DNA from: Liriodendron chinense
Taxonomy: Eukaryota; Streptophyta; Magnoliopsida; Magnoliales; Magnoliaceae
Direction: 5' to 3'
NCBI GenBank assembly: GCA_003013855.2
Contig: ML058507.1
Span: 1,860,001-1,924,000, forward strand
Length of the DNA: 64,000 nt
The notes beneath the pieces are model-generated. The model saw only the letters and a program-made list of their open reading frames with translations. It did no database searches and had not been told where the DNA came from. This document shows positions 42,531-54,630 of the stretch, piece after piece (position 1 is the stretch's first letter; every line of letters starts with the position of its first letter). A program made the position numbers and the translations under genes.

Positions 42531-44105
42531 TAGGTCACACAGACCTGAATGAAGGGCCTACTAATGTTTATTTGCCATCCAACCCATTAACTAGGTCACC
42601 CAGACCCGAATAAAGGGAAAGCACACATTTTAACTTGATCCAAAACTTTTGTAGCCATAAGAAGTTTTAAATGGTGGTGAATGCCACCATTTCCTCTACT
42701 GTGGTCCACCTGAGATTTGGATCTGCCTCACCTTTGGGATCATGCCCTAAAATGAGCAGGAAAAATGAATGAACCACGTGGATAGAATGCCTACACCATG
42801 GTAGGGCCCACGGTTTACAATACCACGCTGCGGTACCAAAAAGCTACGGAAAATTTGTGGGCTACTTGAAAAGCTTTGTGGCTCCACAATGATGAATGTG
42901 TTTTATCCACGCCGTCTATCGATTTTTCTAGCTCGATTTAAGGCATAAAGCTAGAAATGAAGGAGAGCCAAATCTCAAGTAGACCACACCACACGAAATG
43001 TGATTGAACGGCCACAATTAAAAACTTTGTGGGGCCCATTGTAATGTTTATTTGCCCTCCAACCTATTGATTAGGTCACACAGACCCAGATCAAGGGAAA
43101 ACACACATATCGTCTTGATCCAAAACTTCGTAGCTCCCAAGAAGTTTTAACGGTGGGCGTTCAATCACTGTTGTTTCTTGTGGTTTTCCAGTAGCACAAG
43201 GCACCGGAGAAGCTATTGGAAAAGCCCAGTGAGCGCCATCATGATGTATATGTTTGGTCCACGCTGTCCATCCATTTCGCTAGCTCATTTTCAGGCACGA
43301 GGCAAAATATGATGGGAGTTCTAAATTTCAAGTGGACCACACCATAGGAAACAATGGTAATTGAACACCCACTATTAAAAACTTCCTAGGGCCCACTGAA
43401 ATATTTATTTGCCATCCAACCTGTTGATTAGCTCACACGGACCTGAATGAAGAGAAATCACATATATCAGCTTGATCCAAAACTTTAGAGCTCCCAAAAG
43501 TTTTTAATGGTGGACGTTAAACCACCACTGTCTCCGGTGGTGTGGTCCACCTGAAATTTGGATGTGCCTCATTTTTTGAATCATTTTCTAAAATGAGATA
43601 GCAAAATGGATGGACGAGGTGGATAAAACACACAAAACATGGTGGGGCAATAGAAGTTTTATAATAGCACACAGCACTAAAAAATCTGTGGCGACATTAT
43701 ATGTATTTGTTTTATCCACGCCGTCTATCCATTTTGCCAGTTCACTATAAGGCATGATGCCAAAAATGAGGGAGATCTCAAGTGGACCACACCACAGGGA
43801 AACAATGGTGATTGAACGTCTGCCATTAAAAACTTCGTAGAGCCCACTGTATTGTTTATTTGCCATCCAGACTGTTGATTTGGTCACACAGATCAGCTTG
43901 ATCCAAAACTTTTGTAGCTCCCAAGAAATTTTCAATGGTGGGTGTTCAATCACCACTGTTTTCTATGGTGTGGTCCACCTAAGATTTGGATCTGTCTCAT
44001 TTTTGGGATCATGCCCTAAAATGAACTGACAAAATGGATGGACAGTGTGGATAAAAAACATTCATCATGGTGGCTCCCACAGAGCTCTTAGAGTATCACA
44101 TAGCT
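42531..44105. repeat. Cluster of foldback MITE copies F4-F7
   Basis: Four consecutive partial or near-complete copies of the F1-F3 family begin near 42531, 42880, 43210 and 43680. Recurring blocks are TTATCCACGCCGTCTATC, GTTTATTTGCCATCCAACC, AGTTTTTAATGGTGG, and GTGGTCCACCTGAGATTTGG with their inversions. They look like repeated insertion into or beside one another. Confidence 0.75.
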
Positions 44106-44730
44106 ACACTAGGCAATCCCAGTTCATCACAATGAGCCCGTATAACCAAAGCTCTGTGGGGCCTCCACTATGTCAGTGTGACATGAAATCTAGTCCGTCT
44201 ATCAGTTTCAATTGTCCATCTTAAGACGTGAGCCCCACAATTTGGCAGATCTAAAATCAAGTGAACGGTTGGATTCTCCTCCTCTTTCTACAGTGGACCA
44301 CATTATCTCAGCGGCATTGATTGAGGTGGATGCATACATCATCCAGGACCGTCGATCTGTTGAGTCCCAATGCCCCAGGCATTAGGACCTATTTGAGATT
44401 CACTCATTGGGTCCTGTTTCTACATCCACCAACGATCCAGATAATGCAATTAGTGTGGGCCCACCATTGGTGGGCCACAATTGCCAAGGGGACACTCCTA
44501 ATTGGATCAATGGATTTCTAGAAGACCCATGATAGACCATGAACCACAACTGGGCCAAGCAAAATAAAAATTTGAATACGCCCAATCGGACAGATCCAGT
44601 CCGTTCATTTGAAAATATGGGCCGAGACAAACACACTCCATTGACAATCTTAGTGCCCAAGGCCGATTTGATTTGAAAGATGTTCCTGCCTTGCAACAGA
44701 ATACATGTCTCATAAAATCCTATCATCATT
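44106..44730. other. Unassigned region
   Basis: No gene was recognised. GTGGGCCCACCATTGGTGGGCCAC at about 44456 is a local palindrome. Confidence 0.4.
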
Positions 44731-44732
44731 AA

Positions 44733-44992
44733 GGCCCTGTTTGGATGCACTATTTGGTTGGATTGCAATAATCAGCTCCATTGGGAGAAAATTTCAGATA
44801 AAATGAAAGTAGCCCGTTAATCACAGTTGCATTCTTCCAACTCCAATTCCAAACTTTTTCCTTTTCTTGAAGTTTAGTCCATCAGTATCTATGTCATTTC
44901 CATTTTATTGAAGTAGTTATTACAATTCAATTTAATAGTACATCCAAACACCAAAAAAAAACTTCTAGAAATTTGCCATAGCAGGGTCCATT
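44733..44992. mobile_element. MITE copy 1 with TGTTTGGATGCACTA ends
   Basis: TGTTTGGATGCACTATTTGG at the left is inverted against AATAGTACATCCAAACA at the right. The next element is a near copy lying directly beside it. Confidence 0.65.
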
Positions 44993-44994
44993 AA

Positions 44995-45128
44995 GGCTGT
45001 GTTTGGATGCACTATTTGGTTGGATCCCAATAATCAGCTCAATCGGGAGAAAATTTCAGATAAAAAGAAAGCAGCCCATAAATCACAGTTGCATTCTTCC
45101 AACTCTAATTCCAAACTTTTTAGTCCGT

Positions 45129-45206
<78 letters not shown>

Positions 45207-45290
45207 CTCCATTTTATTGAACTAGTGATTACAATTCAATTTAATAGTGCATCCAAATACTGAAAAAACTTCTGGAAATTTGCCATGGCA
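44995..45290. mobile_element. MITE copy 2, tandem, with AT/AAT microsatellite
   Basis: It repeats the sequence of 44733-44992 from GTGTTTGGATGCACTATTTGG to ATTTAATAGTGCATCCAAA. In place of a short AT-rich interior it carries an expanded (AT)n(AAT)n run at 45130-45206. The side-by-side arrangement suggests a tandem duplication. Confidence 0.65.
45130..45206. repeat. (AT)n(AAT)n microsatellite
   Basis: About 40 bp of AT repeats run directly into about 36 bp of AAT repeats. Confidence 0.95.
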
Positions 45291-45899
45291 GGGTTATATC
45301 AGTGATTCAGTATATAAAGGTAGAGAAGAGAGAACATCAAAATCAGACGTCGCTACACAATTCCCAGCCCATTCACACATCAGGTGGACCGGGCCATGGC
45401 AATGCTCTGGCCTGAAAATCAGGCCAGTCTATACTCATCATATGGGCCATAAGTTTTACAAAAATGGAAAGCTAAAGAACTTGCTTTTATCATCCTTATT
45501 TATTATTATTTTTTTTTTGTAGGCCAGTGGGTTATCTGCAAGATGTTGGCCACTTGGTGGACAGCTTACATCCCAAATGCATGCCTGATTGACACATGTA
45601 CTGATGTGTAGGTGGGTGGGCCATCATACACATGTCAGAACTAAGAGGTGTACCATCTTATCAGAGATAACTTGATTGCAAGAACCTTAATCTGACAATT
45701 TCAATCTAAAAACAACTTTGCTATTGATCATTTAGGTCCCCTATGGAAGTTACAGAACTGAAAGAAGCTCATCACACATAAGATTGCACAACAAAATGCA
45801 AAATTTTAAAAATTCCAGAAAAGAAAAAAATCCAAACAATATGAAGAAAGGAACATGCCACAAAAGAGTGACCTGACATCAGTCCGTCTGTAGAAGGCT
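45291..45899 (-). other. 3' flank / probable 3' UTR of the hydrolase gene
   Basis: This stretch lies downstream of the minus-strand stop at 45900. No other gene was recognised, and the position makes its upper part a likely 3' untranslated region. Confidence 0.4.
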
Positions 45900-46190
45900 C
45901 TACTTTTCTCCAAGTAGAAGCGCCTTAACTACAGCATCGCCAAAACCATCTGCATATCCGAAAAAATGGCCCCCACCAGGAACCTCGTGATAGTGAATCC
46001 AAGGAAGCTTTTCAGCGAAGTAACGCTGCAGGGCGACGGGCACCAGCATGTCCTGATCACCCTGCCATAGGTGGACTGATCCTTCATTTTTAGGGAATGG
46101 ACTGTCGAGATCTGTGGGTGAGAATTCCCAACTCCCGAAACCAATGATCATGTCGCGGTGGATGGTCTCGAAATCACCTTGCTGCCTTAC
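45900..46190 (-). CDS. Alpha/beta-hydrolase, last exon (96 codons plus stop)
   Basis: After the acceptor GCACAG ending at 46191, the frame reads VRQQGDFETIHRDMIIGFGS, then SVHLWQGDQDMLVPVALQRY, then LPWIHYHEVPGGGHFFGYAD, and stops at 45900. This is the C-terminal end of a plant alpha/beta-hydrolase of the Hydrolase_4/lipase-like group. GDQDMLVP supplies the acidic catalytic residue and GGGH the catalytic histidine. The exon starts in phase 0 and continues the exon at 60569-60833, which ends in phase 0, across a 14.4-kb predicted intron. The nucleophile-serine exon is outside the window. Substrate is unknown. Confidence 0.85.
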   Translation of the reverse strand, partial: VRQQGDFETIHRDMIIGFGSWEFSPTDLDSPFPKNEGSVHLWQGDQDMLVPVALQRYFAEKLPWIHYHEVPGGGHFFGYADGFGDAVVKALLLGEK

Positions 46191-46533
46191 CTGTGCCTAA
46201 GGATGTGAAAAGGAATTTATGGGCATTACAACCAGAGCTGATGTTATAAAAATTCATTTTGGTTCCTGTGGGTGTAAGTGTGCATGTCTCTGTGAGCTAT
46301 TAAACCATTGGATGAAAAGGTTCTTTTTGAATCACTAGTAAGAAGCAGTTAAAGCCATTGGATAACTGAAATCTCAGATGGGAAAGTTATTAACTTTGAC
46401 TTCTTTTTTTTTGGCTCTGCCTGAGATCTGCCTAATCCAACGGTTAAAACTGGCATTGCATGGTACAGTTGTTGTACAATGTCTTGTTCTTATCATTCCC
46501 ATCATTTCATTAGTCACGGGAAGCATCTTTCAC

Positions 46534-46985
<452 letters not shown>

Positions 46986-47519
46986 ATATTCACTATTTTT
47001 ATCACCAAAACATAATGTCTACCCAAATCTTTAAGAATCCTTATTAATTCAGGAGATCGCCGAAAACATAATGATCGCTTGAAGAAAGGGCAATGTCTTG
47101 TTTTTAGTTATCGTATAAAAGAGGGAATCGGCAAATGTGATCATATGGGTGAAGCATGAGGAGCTGTCTTGGAGATAGATAAATTCATGCTAACTATGAG
47201 GTAGTTCTCTTCATGATTTGCTTCGACATGCTTTTACTTAGATAACTCATAATTTCAAGTACGTGGTTTATAAATGAGCCATGAGAAATGCTATAGAGAT
47301 CCACCTGAGTAATTGAGGTAATGTGCTTATACTCATGCCAAGCTTGATGAATGGTCCATGTGTACTTTGGAAATGGACCCAAAGAAAATTTCCAAAATTA
47401 GATGGTCCAGATTGTGGGGCTGCCTGTGAGATGTATTGCTTATGTTTTATTACTTGCACTGTATGGTATTTGAATGATATTAACTCGTTTTGGTTATAAT
47501 TGTACTACTTTTTTCCAAA
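46986..47519. other. Intronic sequence, nothing recognised
   Basis: No repeat family or exon was recognised in this part of the intron. Confidence 0.4.
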
Positions 47520-48015
47520 AACACAAGGTTTAGGTCCCCTATTAAATGGGAACTTATTGTGTGTGGTTGTTTTTTTGCAATATTTTAATTTATTATTATT
47601 TAAACATGTGTCTTTTAATACCTACTGAAGTTTGCAGATGATGATACAGACTACATTAAAGAAAAAAAAAAAAAGAACTCCTGAAGTTTCACTGAAAAGA
47701 AATCCACCTTTATCCCAATGTTTTCCTCTGCTAGCGATATTTATCCAGGTATCACTTATCAGTTATTAGCAATAATATCAGCCAGTGTTCGCAGTATCGG
47801 TATCGTGTTACGTTTTGCACCCTTGGGATAAAGATACATGTCGGGTATCGGTAGGGAAATATCAGTTGTATCACGGAACGTATCGCACTTTTTGAGAAAC
47901 ATGGGGAAACATTGGGAAATTGATTGAAATTTTCAATGAAACTTCAGGGATTGTTAAAATAGACCTTAATACACACATTTAAATCATCATACGTAAAAAC
48001 GAAAGTCCACATAAT
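47520..48015. repeat. Dispersed TTTCCCC / GATACCG repeat, copy 3
   Basis: The left part (AATGGGAACTTATTGTGTGT, TTTTTTTGCAATATTTTAAT) and right part (TTTTCAATGAAACTTCAGGG, TTAAAATAGACCTTAATACA) are the same family in opposite orientation, with CGGTATCG-type words between. The copy therefore forms an inverted pair. Confidence 0.6.
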
Positions 48016-48469
48016 GGAGTTCCTTTGTAAAAGGATCCTAAGCTATGCGCTGTCTGATTGAACTGATGCAACTATTGTTTAAATTGATTCCATAAGATAT
48101 ATAAATGTAAGAAGACATTAATGAAAACACAACCAATTTATTGACAAAGTAAAACAAGTAAGAGAGTTGAGAAATACACCTATGGATGATGCAACTGACT
48201 GAGTATCCTCCAAATGCAGTTTTGACTATCCTAGTTCAACGCAATGCAAGCTACCTTATATCCTAGATTAATATGAGGACTCAATAAAATCTAGAAAATG
48301 GCTAATTGGACTTAACAAACTATGACCCCTACGCAGAGTCAGAATGCGGGTCAACAAACTATGAAGCCTTACAATTTATTTATTATCTATTATTTTTTTT
48401 AGGGAGGAGAAACTAGAAGAAAATCGAACAAAAAATCATTTTTTTTCTACAAAATGAGGGACTCTTGTG

Positions 48470-48760
48470 CGTCTGACCGATACCTGGACAATATCGTCCA
48501 GGTATCGACGATATTTGGAGCTCACAGTACAAAAAATCACGATATTTTACCGATATATCGTGTGATATCAATATATCGTGCGATACACAGGAGTTAGTCA
48601 TTTTTTTTGTTATTACTGGCCCGATATTTATCGGCGCTGACCGATATCGATAATATCGGCCGATATTATCGATACTGCAATCACTGATATCAACGATATT
48701 GAGACATGTTTTCATATCCCCAATTATCGACACATGTAATGATACCGATACACTGGCTGG
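48470..48760. repeat. GATATCG-rich dispersed repeat
   Basis: It is dense in CGATATATCG, GATATTATCG and TATCGGCC palindromic words, ending TGAGACATGTTTTCATATCC and GATACCGATAC. It belongs to the same family as 47520-48015 and 62380-62860. Confidence 0.65.
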
Positions 48761-48959
48761 GACACACGCACGTATGGGGATGGAAAGCCCATGTAAACAT
48801 AACCCAACAATGTGAAAGTTATCCTCTAGGACAAACTTGTGCCATTTTGCATGATACCCCAAGGAGACGAAAGGCTATCTTATTTACTGTCCTACAGAAC
48901 AAATGGTTCTTGTGGTTAGGACTGCATATTATTTTTAGAAATCCCTGATGATAACATGA

Positions 48960-50155
48960 ATAGCATCTGAAAGACCCATTAACCTTGAAGACATAACCTC
49001 CTCTAATGATATATTGATTGATAGTTTTGTTCCCCACACTGGGATTGATTCACCGCCAATATATGAGCCTCAACTAGATAGGATGCTTCATCTTGGGCGA
49101 AATCCCAAGTGGGAACAAAATCTTAATGAGTAAGCAGTACTACCAGCTCTGCCTGTTGAAGTTCCACCTATTGAGATGCCTGTTGTTCCTGCTAGTGCAG
49201 TTGCTCTAGTGTTATGCAGAAGGATACATGCTGGGAGACCTCCAGAATTCTTTACATATATGGGTGATGTCATGTCTATTAGAATTTGAGCAAGTAGATT
49301 ATGCTCCGATATCTTAAACTGATGCTGTCACAAGTGACAATGCAAAACACTAGAAGAATGCAATGGAGACTGAAATGGATTACATGCATGGCAATTCAAC
49401 AGCTAACACTAAGCCTATTGGCTGCAAGTGGGTGTGCAAAATGAAAATTACGAATGGAAGGTTGAAACCTATACAGCAAGGCTTGTGGCAAAAGGGTACA
49501 CTAAAAAAAGAATTGATTATGAGGAAACATTTTCTCCAATAACCATACTTAAATCCATTCGGATCCTTACAGACATCAATGCCCATTATGACTATGAGAT
49601 TTGGAAAATGGAAGTGAGAAGACATGTCCTTAAATGGACCTCTTAGTGAGGATATTTACACATAATATCCTGAAGGCTTCACACTGTTAGGCCAAGACTG
49701 TAAAGTCTGTAAACTGCAAAGATCCATTTATGATTCAAACAAGCATCTTGTAGTTGGAATTGCAAGTTTTATGAGGCAATTCAGGATTTTAATTTCATCC
49801 CAAACCCAGAGAACATCTTGCTTGTACCTCAAACTAAGTGGGAGAAAAGTTGTATTCCTTGTACTTTACATGGATGACATCTTATTGATTGGAAATGACA
49901 TTGAGCTACTCATTTCCACTAACGTTTGGTTAGCTAGACACTTTGAGATGAAAGACCTTAAGAGAGAGGCATGGTATGTTTTGGGTGTCTCTGTCTACAC
50001 AAAGGAAGAATGGAATGATGGGTTTAACTCAACATTGTCCTTTCCGAGGAACAAAGTCCAAGAACTCAGGAGGAAAAGGACAAATGATTTTAGAGTCCCC
50101 TATGCTTCCAAGGTTGGTAGCCTCATGTATGCCATGCAATGCACACGACATATGT
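48960..50155 (+). pseudogene. Outer Ty1/copia fragment, left part (RT)
   Basis: Broken frames give GRPPEFF..MGDV, NAMETEMDYMHGN, then TARLVAKGYTKKRIDYEETF (about 49460-49530), LYMDDILLIGNDI with an intact YMDD box (49867-49878), and VGSLMYAMQCTR (about 50110-50147). These are copia reverse transcriptase blocks in order. The inner copia insertion splits the CTRxDICY motif at 50155. The right half resumes at 55442. The 5' part of the element is missing. Confidence 0.85.
50150..50155. repeat. Target-site duplication ATATGT (left)
   Basis: ATATGT precedes the inner copia LTR and recurs at 55436-55441. The duplication may be 5 bp (TATGT), with one base of chance identity. Confidence 0.8.
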
Positions 50156-50367
50156 CTCGAGAGTATTAGTATAAATGTGTGTGGCTCTTTTATTGTAAGT
50201 GCATGTGCATGTCTTTTCTCTTCTCCTGCAGTGTATTATATGTTTATTCTAAGAAAGCTTTGTGTGGAGGGCATGTGGCCTACACACAACAATTACCCTA
50301 AACTCTCTCTTTCTCTCACTCTCTTCTCTTGTCTTCTTCCATCCTAATCATCAAGTCTTCTTCTACT
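50156..50367 (+). repeat. Inner copia 5' LTR
   Basis: It shares TATAAATGTGTG, GGCTCTTTTATTGTAAGTGC and CCTAATCATCAAGTCTTCTT with 55220-55435. It begins CTCGAG and ends TCTACT by alignment with the target duplication, so the usual TG/CA termini are absent or mutated. Confidence 0.82.
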
Positions 50368-50779
50368 TGGTATCAAAGATAAGATCAGGCCATTCCGCAT
50401 TAGGAGAGTTGAGAGGTGACACGTTAGATTGTTGACGTCAGCAGCCGTACGACTGACATCAGCAATATACGGTCGCATGGACCCCGTTTGAGCTAAAAGT
50501 TTAGGAGTTTGATAGATCTTGATTTTAGAGGATTTTTCATGATTTTTTAGGAATTTTTAGAGCCTTCTTGATGGTGTTTTGGCTGAAATAGTGAGATTTG
50601 AAAATTGAGCCCTGAATCAGTTTTTTGTCGAATCGGTAAGCTTTTCTCTTGTTTCTTTCCTCCAGATGGATTAATATCTCTCACCCAAGCTAATATTGGA
50701 GGATTTTTAAGCTGATATTAAGATTTGAGTGGGTTTTAACCCCAAATAGAGGTGCGGCCATGCTGTTTTTGGGCTGTTT

Positions 50780-51930
50780 GCATCAGATTTGAGGTTTTTA
50801 GGTGGTATTTTCGAAGATTTCTGGTTCATTGGGGTTTGTCTCTCATCCACTTAAAGGATTTCTTATTAGAGACTTCGTTGAAGTACATTTTACTTGGACC
50901 CCTCATTCTTATGGAAGACAAAGGGCAATCTCCTCTTGGCATGGGTTTTCTTGAACGACCCATTCCAAATCACCTCGATTAAGTTGAATGGTGATAACTA
51001 TCTTCAATGGGCACAATCTGTAAAAGTGTTCTTGGGGGCCCGTGAGAAGTTGTCGTATATTTTTTTATGATCCCCCAAGCTCTACAGATGACACCTACAA
51101 GACTTAGACAAAGGAGAACTATCAAGTTATTGCATGGTTGTTGAACAGTATGGATTTTTCGGTTGGCCACTCAGTGATATTTTTGCCCTCGGTTAAAGGC
51201 ATTTGGGACTCTCTTCATGATATCTACTCCGAGTCTAAAAAATTTTCGCGGGTATTTCAGCTTTTCAAGAAATTGGTCGGTTCTAGCAAGACTCAAGATC
51301 ATTAAAGATCATTATTCAACGCTTCGAGGCATGTGGGATGAGCTGGACTTGTATCAACCTCTTCCTTCGAAATGTCCAGACGATCATGAACATGTTCGTA
51401 AGCAACGAGATGACACTCGCGTTATGCAGTTCCTCACAGGGTTGAGCTCCGACTACCTTAGTGTTCGGATCAAGTGGTTGTTAAGAATCATCTGCCTCCG
51501 TTGACAACAGTTTATGCCATGTGCCAACGCGCTACTGTATCAGATCTTCCTTCACATCCTTTTGTACCACCAGAGCGTTCGGCACACCTTGCTGGCGATC
51601 CATCTTCTCTTTTTCCTAGATTTAGTGCATCATCCTTGAGTTTGGGGCGCACTTTTGGCTATGGTGGTCGTGGTAGATGCCGAGAGGGAGATCGATGACG
51701 TGGCGGTCATCATCTTCGAGGTCGTGGTGGACGTGATAGTTCCCGCATTTATTCGCATTGTGACGAAACTAATCACACTATTGATTACTGTTGGCAGCTC
51801 CATGGTCATCCAACGTGTGTTGCTGCTTCTGTTACAGCTACTGCTGCTCCTGAGGGACGACCTTCCACCCTGGCAGCTGAGCAATCTTCTTCAGGGGAGT
51901 CGCTTATTATTTCTCTAGCGGCTTATGATG
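50780..51930 (+). pseudogene. Inner copia gag, decayed
   Basis: Shifting frames give a LNGDNYLQWAQSVKVFLGA-like start (about 50985), MRGMWDELDLYQPL-like sequence (about 51330) and a CDETNHTIDYCWQLHG zinc-knuckle-like stretch (about 51758-51805). This order matches copia Gag. Several frameshifts are needed. Confidence 0.7.
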
Positions 51931-51932
51931 CC

Positions 51933-52760
51933 TTGATGCCGCTTCATATTTGTGATGTTCCTAAGCCTTCTCATGCAGCTTCGGCCCAGTCAGGTACCGC
52001 TCTTCTTGCATCTTCCTCTACCACCTCTCGGGTCATTGACTCTGGAACTTCCTCCCACATGACTGGTAAGTTACATTTCTTTGCCTCTTATTCTCCTTCC
52101 TCCCACTCTCAATATGTTACAGTCGTAGATGGAACACACGCTCCCATTTCTGGGATTGGTTCCATCTCCCTTTCCCCTTCCTTGCCATTGTCCTCAGTCT
52201 TGCATGTATCTCATTTTCCATTAAACTTACTGTCTGTTAGCTCCCTTACTAAATCGTTGAATTCTTTCATTACCTTCTACCATTCTCATTGTCTTTTTCA
52301 GGACCTGTAGACGAAGAGAGTGATTGGTGGAGGGCATGAGCGAGGAGGCGTTTATCTTCTCAATGATACACTCGTTGCTGCTTCAAGTACCTCTTCTCTT
52401 GATCGAGACTCCATCACATGGTGGCATTGCCACTTAGGACATCCTTCCTTAGCTTGATTGAGACTTTTGTTTCCTTCCTTATCTGGTTACTAAATCTTTA
52501 TATTGCGATATTTGTGAATTGTCAAAACATCATCATACTACGTTTCCTCCAAGTGTTTCTAGAAGGAAATCTCACCCTTTTGATTTGGTTCACTCAGATG
52601 TCCGGGGACCAGCTCCGGTTACTTCCACTTTTGGTTTTAAATATTTTGTCACCTTTATTGATGATTATTCTCGCATGACCTGGGTTTATCTTTTGAAATC
52701 AAAGAGTGAAGTGTTTGATATGTTTAAAGTGTTTTATCGTGAATTGTGCACTCAATTTTA
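51933..52760 (+). pseudogene. Inner copia protease and integrase N-terminal part
   Basis: VIDSGTSSHMTG at about 52032-52070 carries the protease D-S-G box. HCHLGHPS and CDICELSKHHHTTFPP (about 52420-52545) are the integrase zinc-binding region, followed by DLVHSDVRGP and FVTFIDDYSRMTWVYLLK of the catalytic core (about 52580-52700). The frame is then broken by a poly-G run at the DNGGEY motif. Confidence 0.82.
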
Positions 52761-52789
52761 ATGCTCAATCAAAACCCTCCATTTTGATA

Positions 52790-52792
<3 letters not shown>

Positions 52793-52822
<30 letters not shown>
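52793..52822. repeat. Poly-G homopolymer, 30 nt, inside integrase
   Basis: The run sits between CATTTTGATAATT and TGTACATGTCC. In copia integrases this point encodes the conserved D-N-G-G-E-Y motif, whose Gly codons give a short G tract. The pure run therefore replaces or expands that short tract. Confidence 0.9.
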
Positions 52823-52823
<1 letters not shown>

Positions 52824-54630
52824 GTACATGTCCACTACTTTTTTGTCCTTCTTGCAAGAACACAGTACTTTGTCTCGGACATCACATGTTCACACCCCAC
52901 AACAAAATGGTATCACGGAACGAAAGAATCGTCATCTTCTTGAAGTCGCACATACCCTTCTTCTTGTTATGCATCTACCTAAGCATTTTTAGGGTGACGC
53001 TCTTCTTACTGCCACTTTCCTTATTAATCGTATTCCCTCATGTATCTTGTCTTCCAAATCCTCATTTAATATGTTGTATCCTCATGACAATCCCTTTCCT
53101 TTACCTCCTAAAGTTTTTGGTTGCACATGCTTCGTTCAAATTTTGGATGGTCATAATGATAAACTTAGTCCCCAGGGCAATTAAATGTGTTTTCTTAGGG
53201 TACACTCGGAGTTAGAGAGGGTATAACTGTTATGACCCCCGACTCGCAAGAAATATATATCTGCCGATGCAACCTTTTTTGAAGATGTTCATTTTTTCTT
53301 GCCTCTCGGTCGATCCCTCTGTGATCCTCTTACAAGTCAGGGGGAGCATAATGCTTCTCCTCTTCCTCTTGTCACTAGTGATCATGGGGAAACTCGTTCA
53401 CCACCCATTCCTAACTCTGTTGGTGATTTGGGTGACCCGAAGCATCTGCGAGTGTATCATCATCGAGATAAATCTTCGCATGCTTCGCCGTCCACTCTTC
53501 CACTCGCTTTGGATGTTGGCTCAGGTGATTCTCCTACCTCACGTCTGGATCTTCCCATTGCCTTGTGCAAAGGGACAATCATGTACTCAACACCTCATTA
53601 GCAATTTTGTTTCATATGATCATCTTTCACCATCCTTTCAGTCGTTCACAACTTCCATTTCATCACAGGTTATTCCTTGGTCTCTCTCACATGCTCTTCA
53701 AAGTCCTGACTGGACGAAGGCAATGATGGAAGAAATGTCTGCTCTTGAGAAGAATCATACTTGGGAGCTAGTTTCTCTTCCTTCAGGGCATAAACCTGTT
53801 GGGTGTCGATTGGTGAACACGATCAAGTTGCTTCTAGATGGCTCCATTGATCGCTACAAGGCCCGTCTTGTTGCTTGGGAATAGACACGCACACTCAGGG
53901 CGTAGATTACTTCGAGACATTCTTTCCAGTGACTAAACTTAATTCTATTCATGTGGTGATCTCCTTTGCCGTTAATTTATCCTGGCCCTTGTTCCAACTA
54001 GATGTCAAGAATGCATTTCTTCATGAGGATCTTGCAGAGGAGGTCTACATGCATCAACCTCCAGGCTTTGTTGCTTCCCACAATCCTATGCTTGTGTGTC
54101 GGTTGAAGAAGGCCCTTTATGGACTCAAACAATCCCGGCGTGCTGGTCTGACAAATTCAGTCGAGTTCTCATGGAGTTTGGTTTTGTTCGTAGTCATGCA
54201 GACCATTCTCTCTTTATATATCGACGATCGACGGGCATCATGGTTCTCATTGTGTATGTGGATAATATTGTATTGTCAGGCAGTGATTTGGTTGGCATAA
54301 GAGATGTCAAAGAATTTCTGAAGAACAAGTTTGAAATCAAGGACTTTGGTCATCTTCGCTACTTTCTGGGCATTGAGGTTGCTCGCTCCAAAACCGGGGC
54401 AGCCTTATCCCAACGAAAATATGCTCTTGATCTTCTCATGGAGACTGGCATGTTAGGATGCAAATCGGCTACCACCCTTGTGGATATTTCGCAGAAGCTT
54501 CAGCCAGATGATGGTACTCTTCTCTTTGATCTTGGCATGTACCGTTGGCTTGTAGGTCGGCTCATTTATTTGACTATTACTCATCCAAATCTCTCCTTTC
54601 CGGTGGGAGTTGTTAGCCAGTTCATGTAAG
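52823..54630 (+). pseudogene. Inner copia integrase end and reverse transcriptase
   Basis: Frames give TPQQNG-like sequence (about 52895), a VFGCTCFV-like block (about 53110), EEMSALEKNHTWELVSLPSG (53729-53788), RYKARLVAWE, PLFQLDVKNAFLHEDLAEEV (about 53990-54050), LKKALYGLKQS and LIVYVDNIVLSGSD (54246-54287). The catalytic YVDD box reads YVDN because GAT is followed by AAT (54255-54266). Multiple stops are present. Confidence 0.85.

Noticed and set aside
53267..53884. A 205-codon plus-strand frame as an independent gene
   Set aside because: Its 3' half is the copia reverse transcriptase start (MSALEKNHTWELVSLPSG) and its 5' half is out of frame copia sequence.
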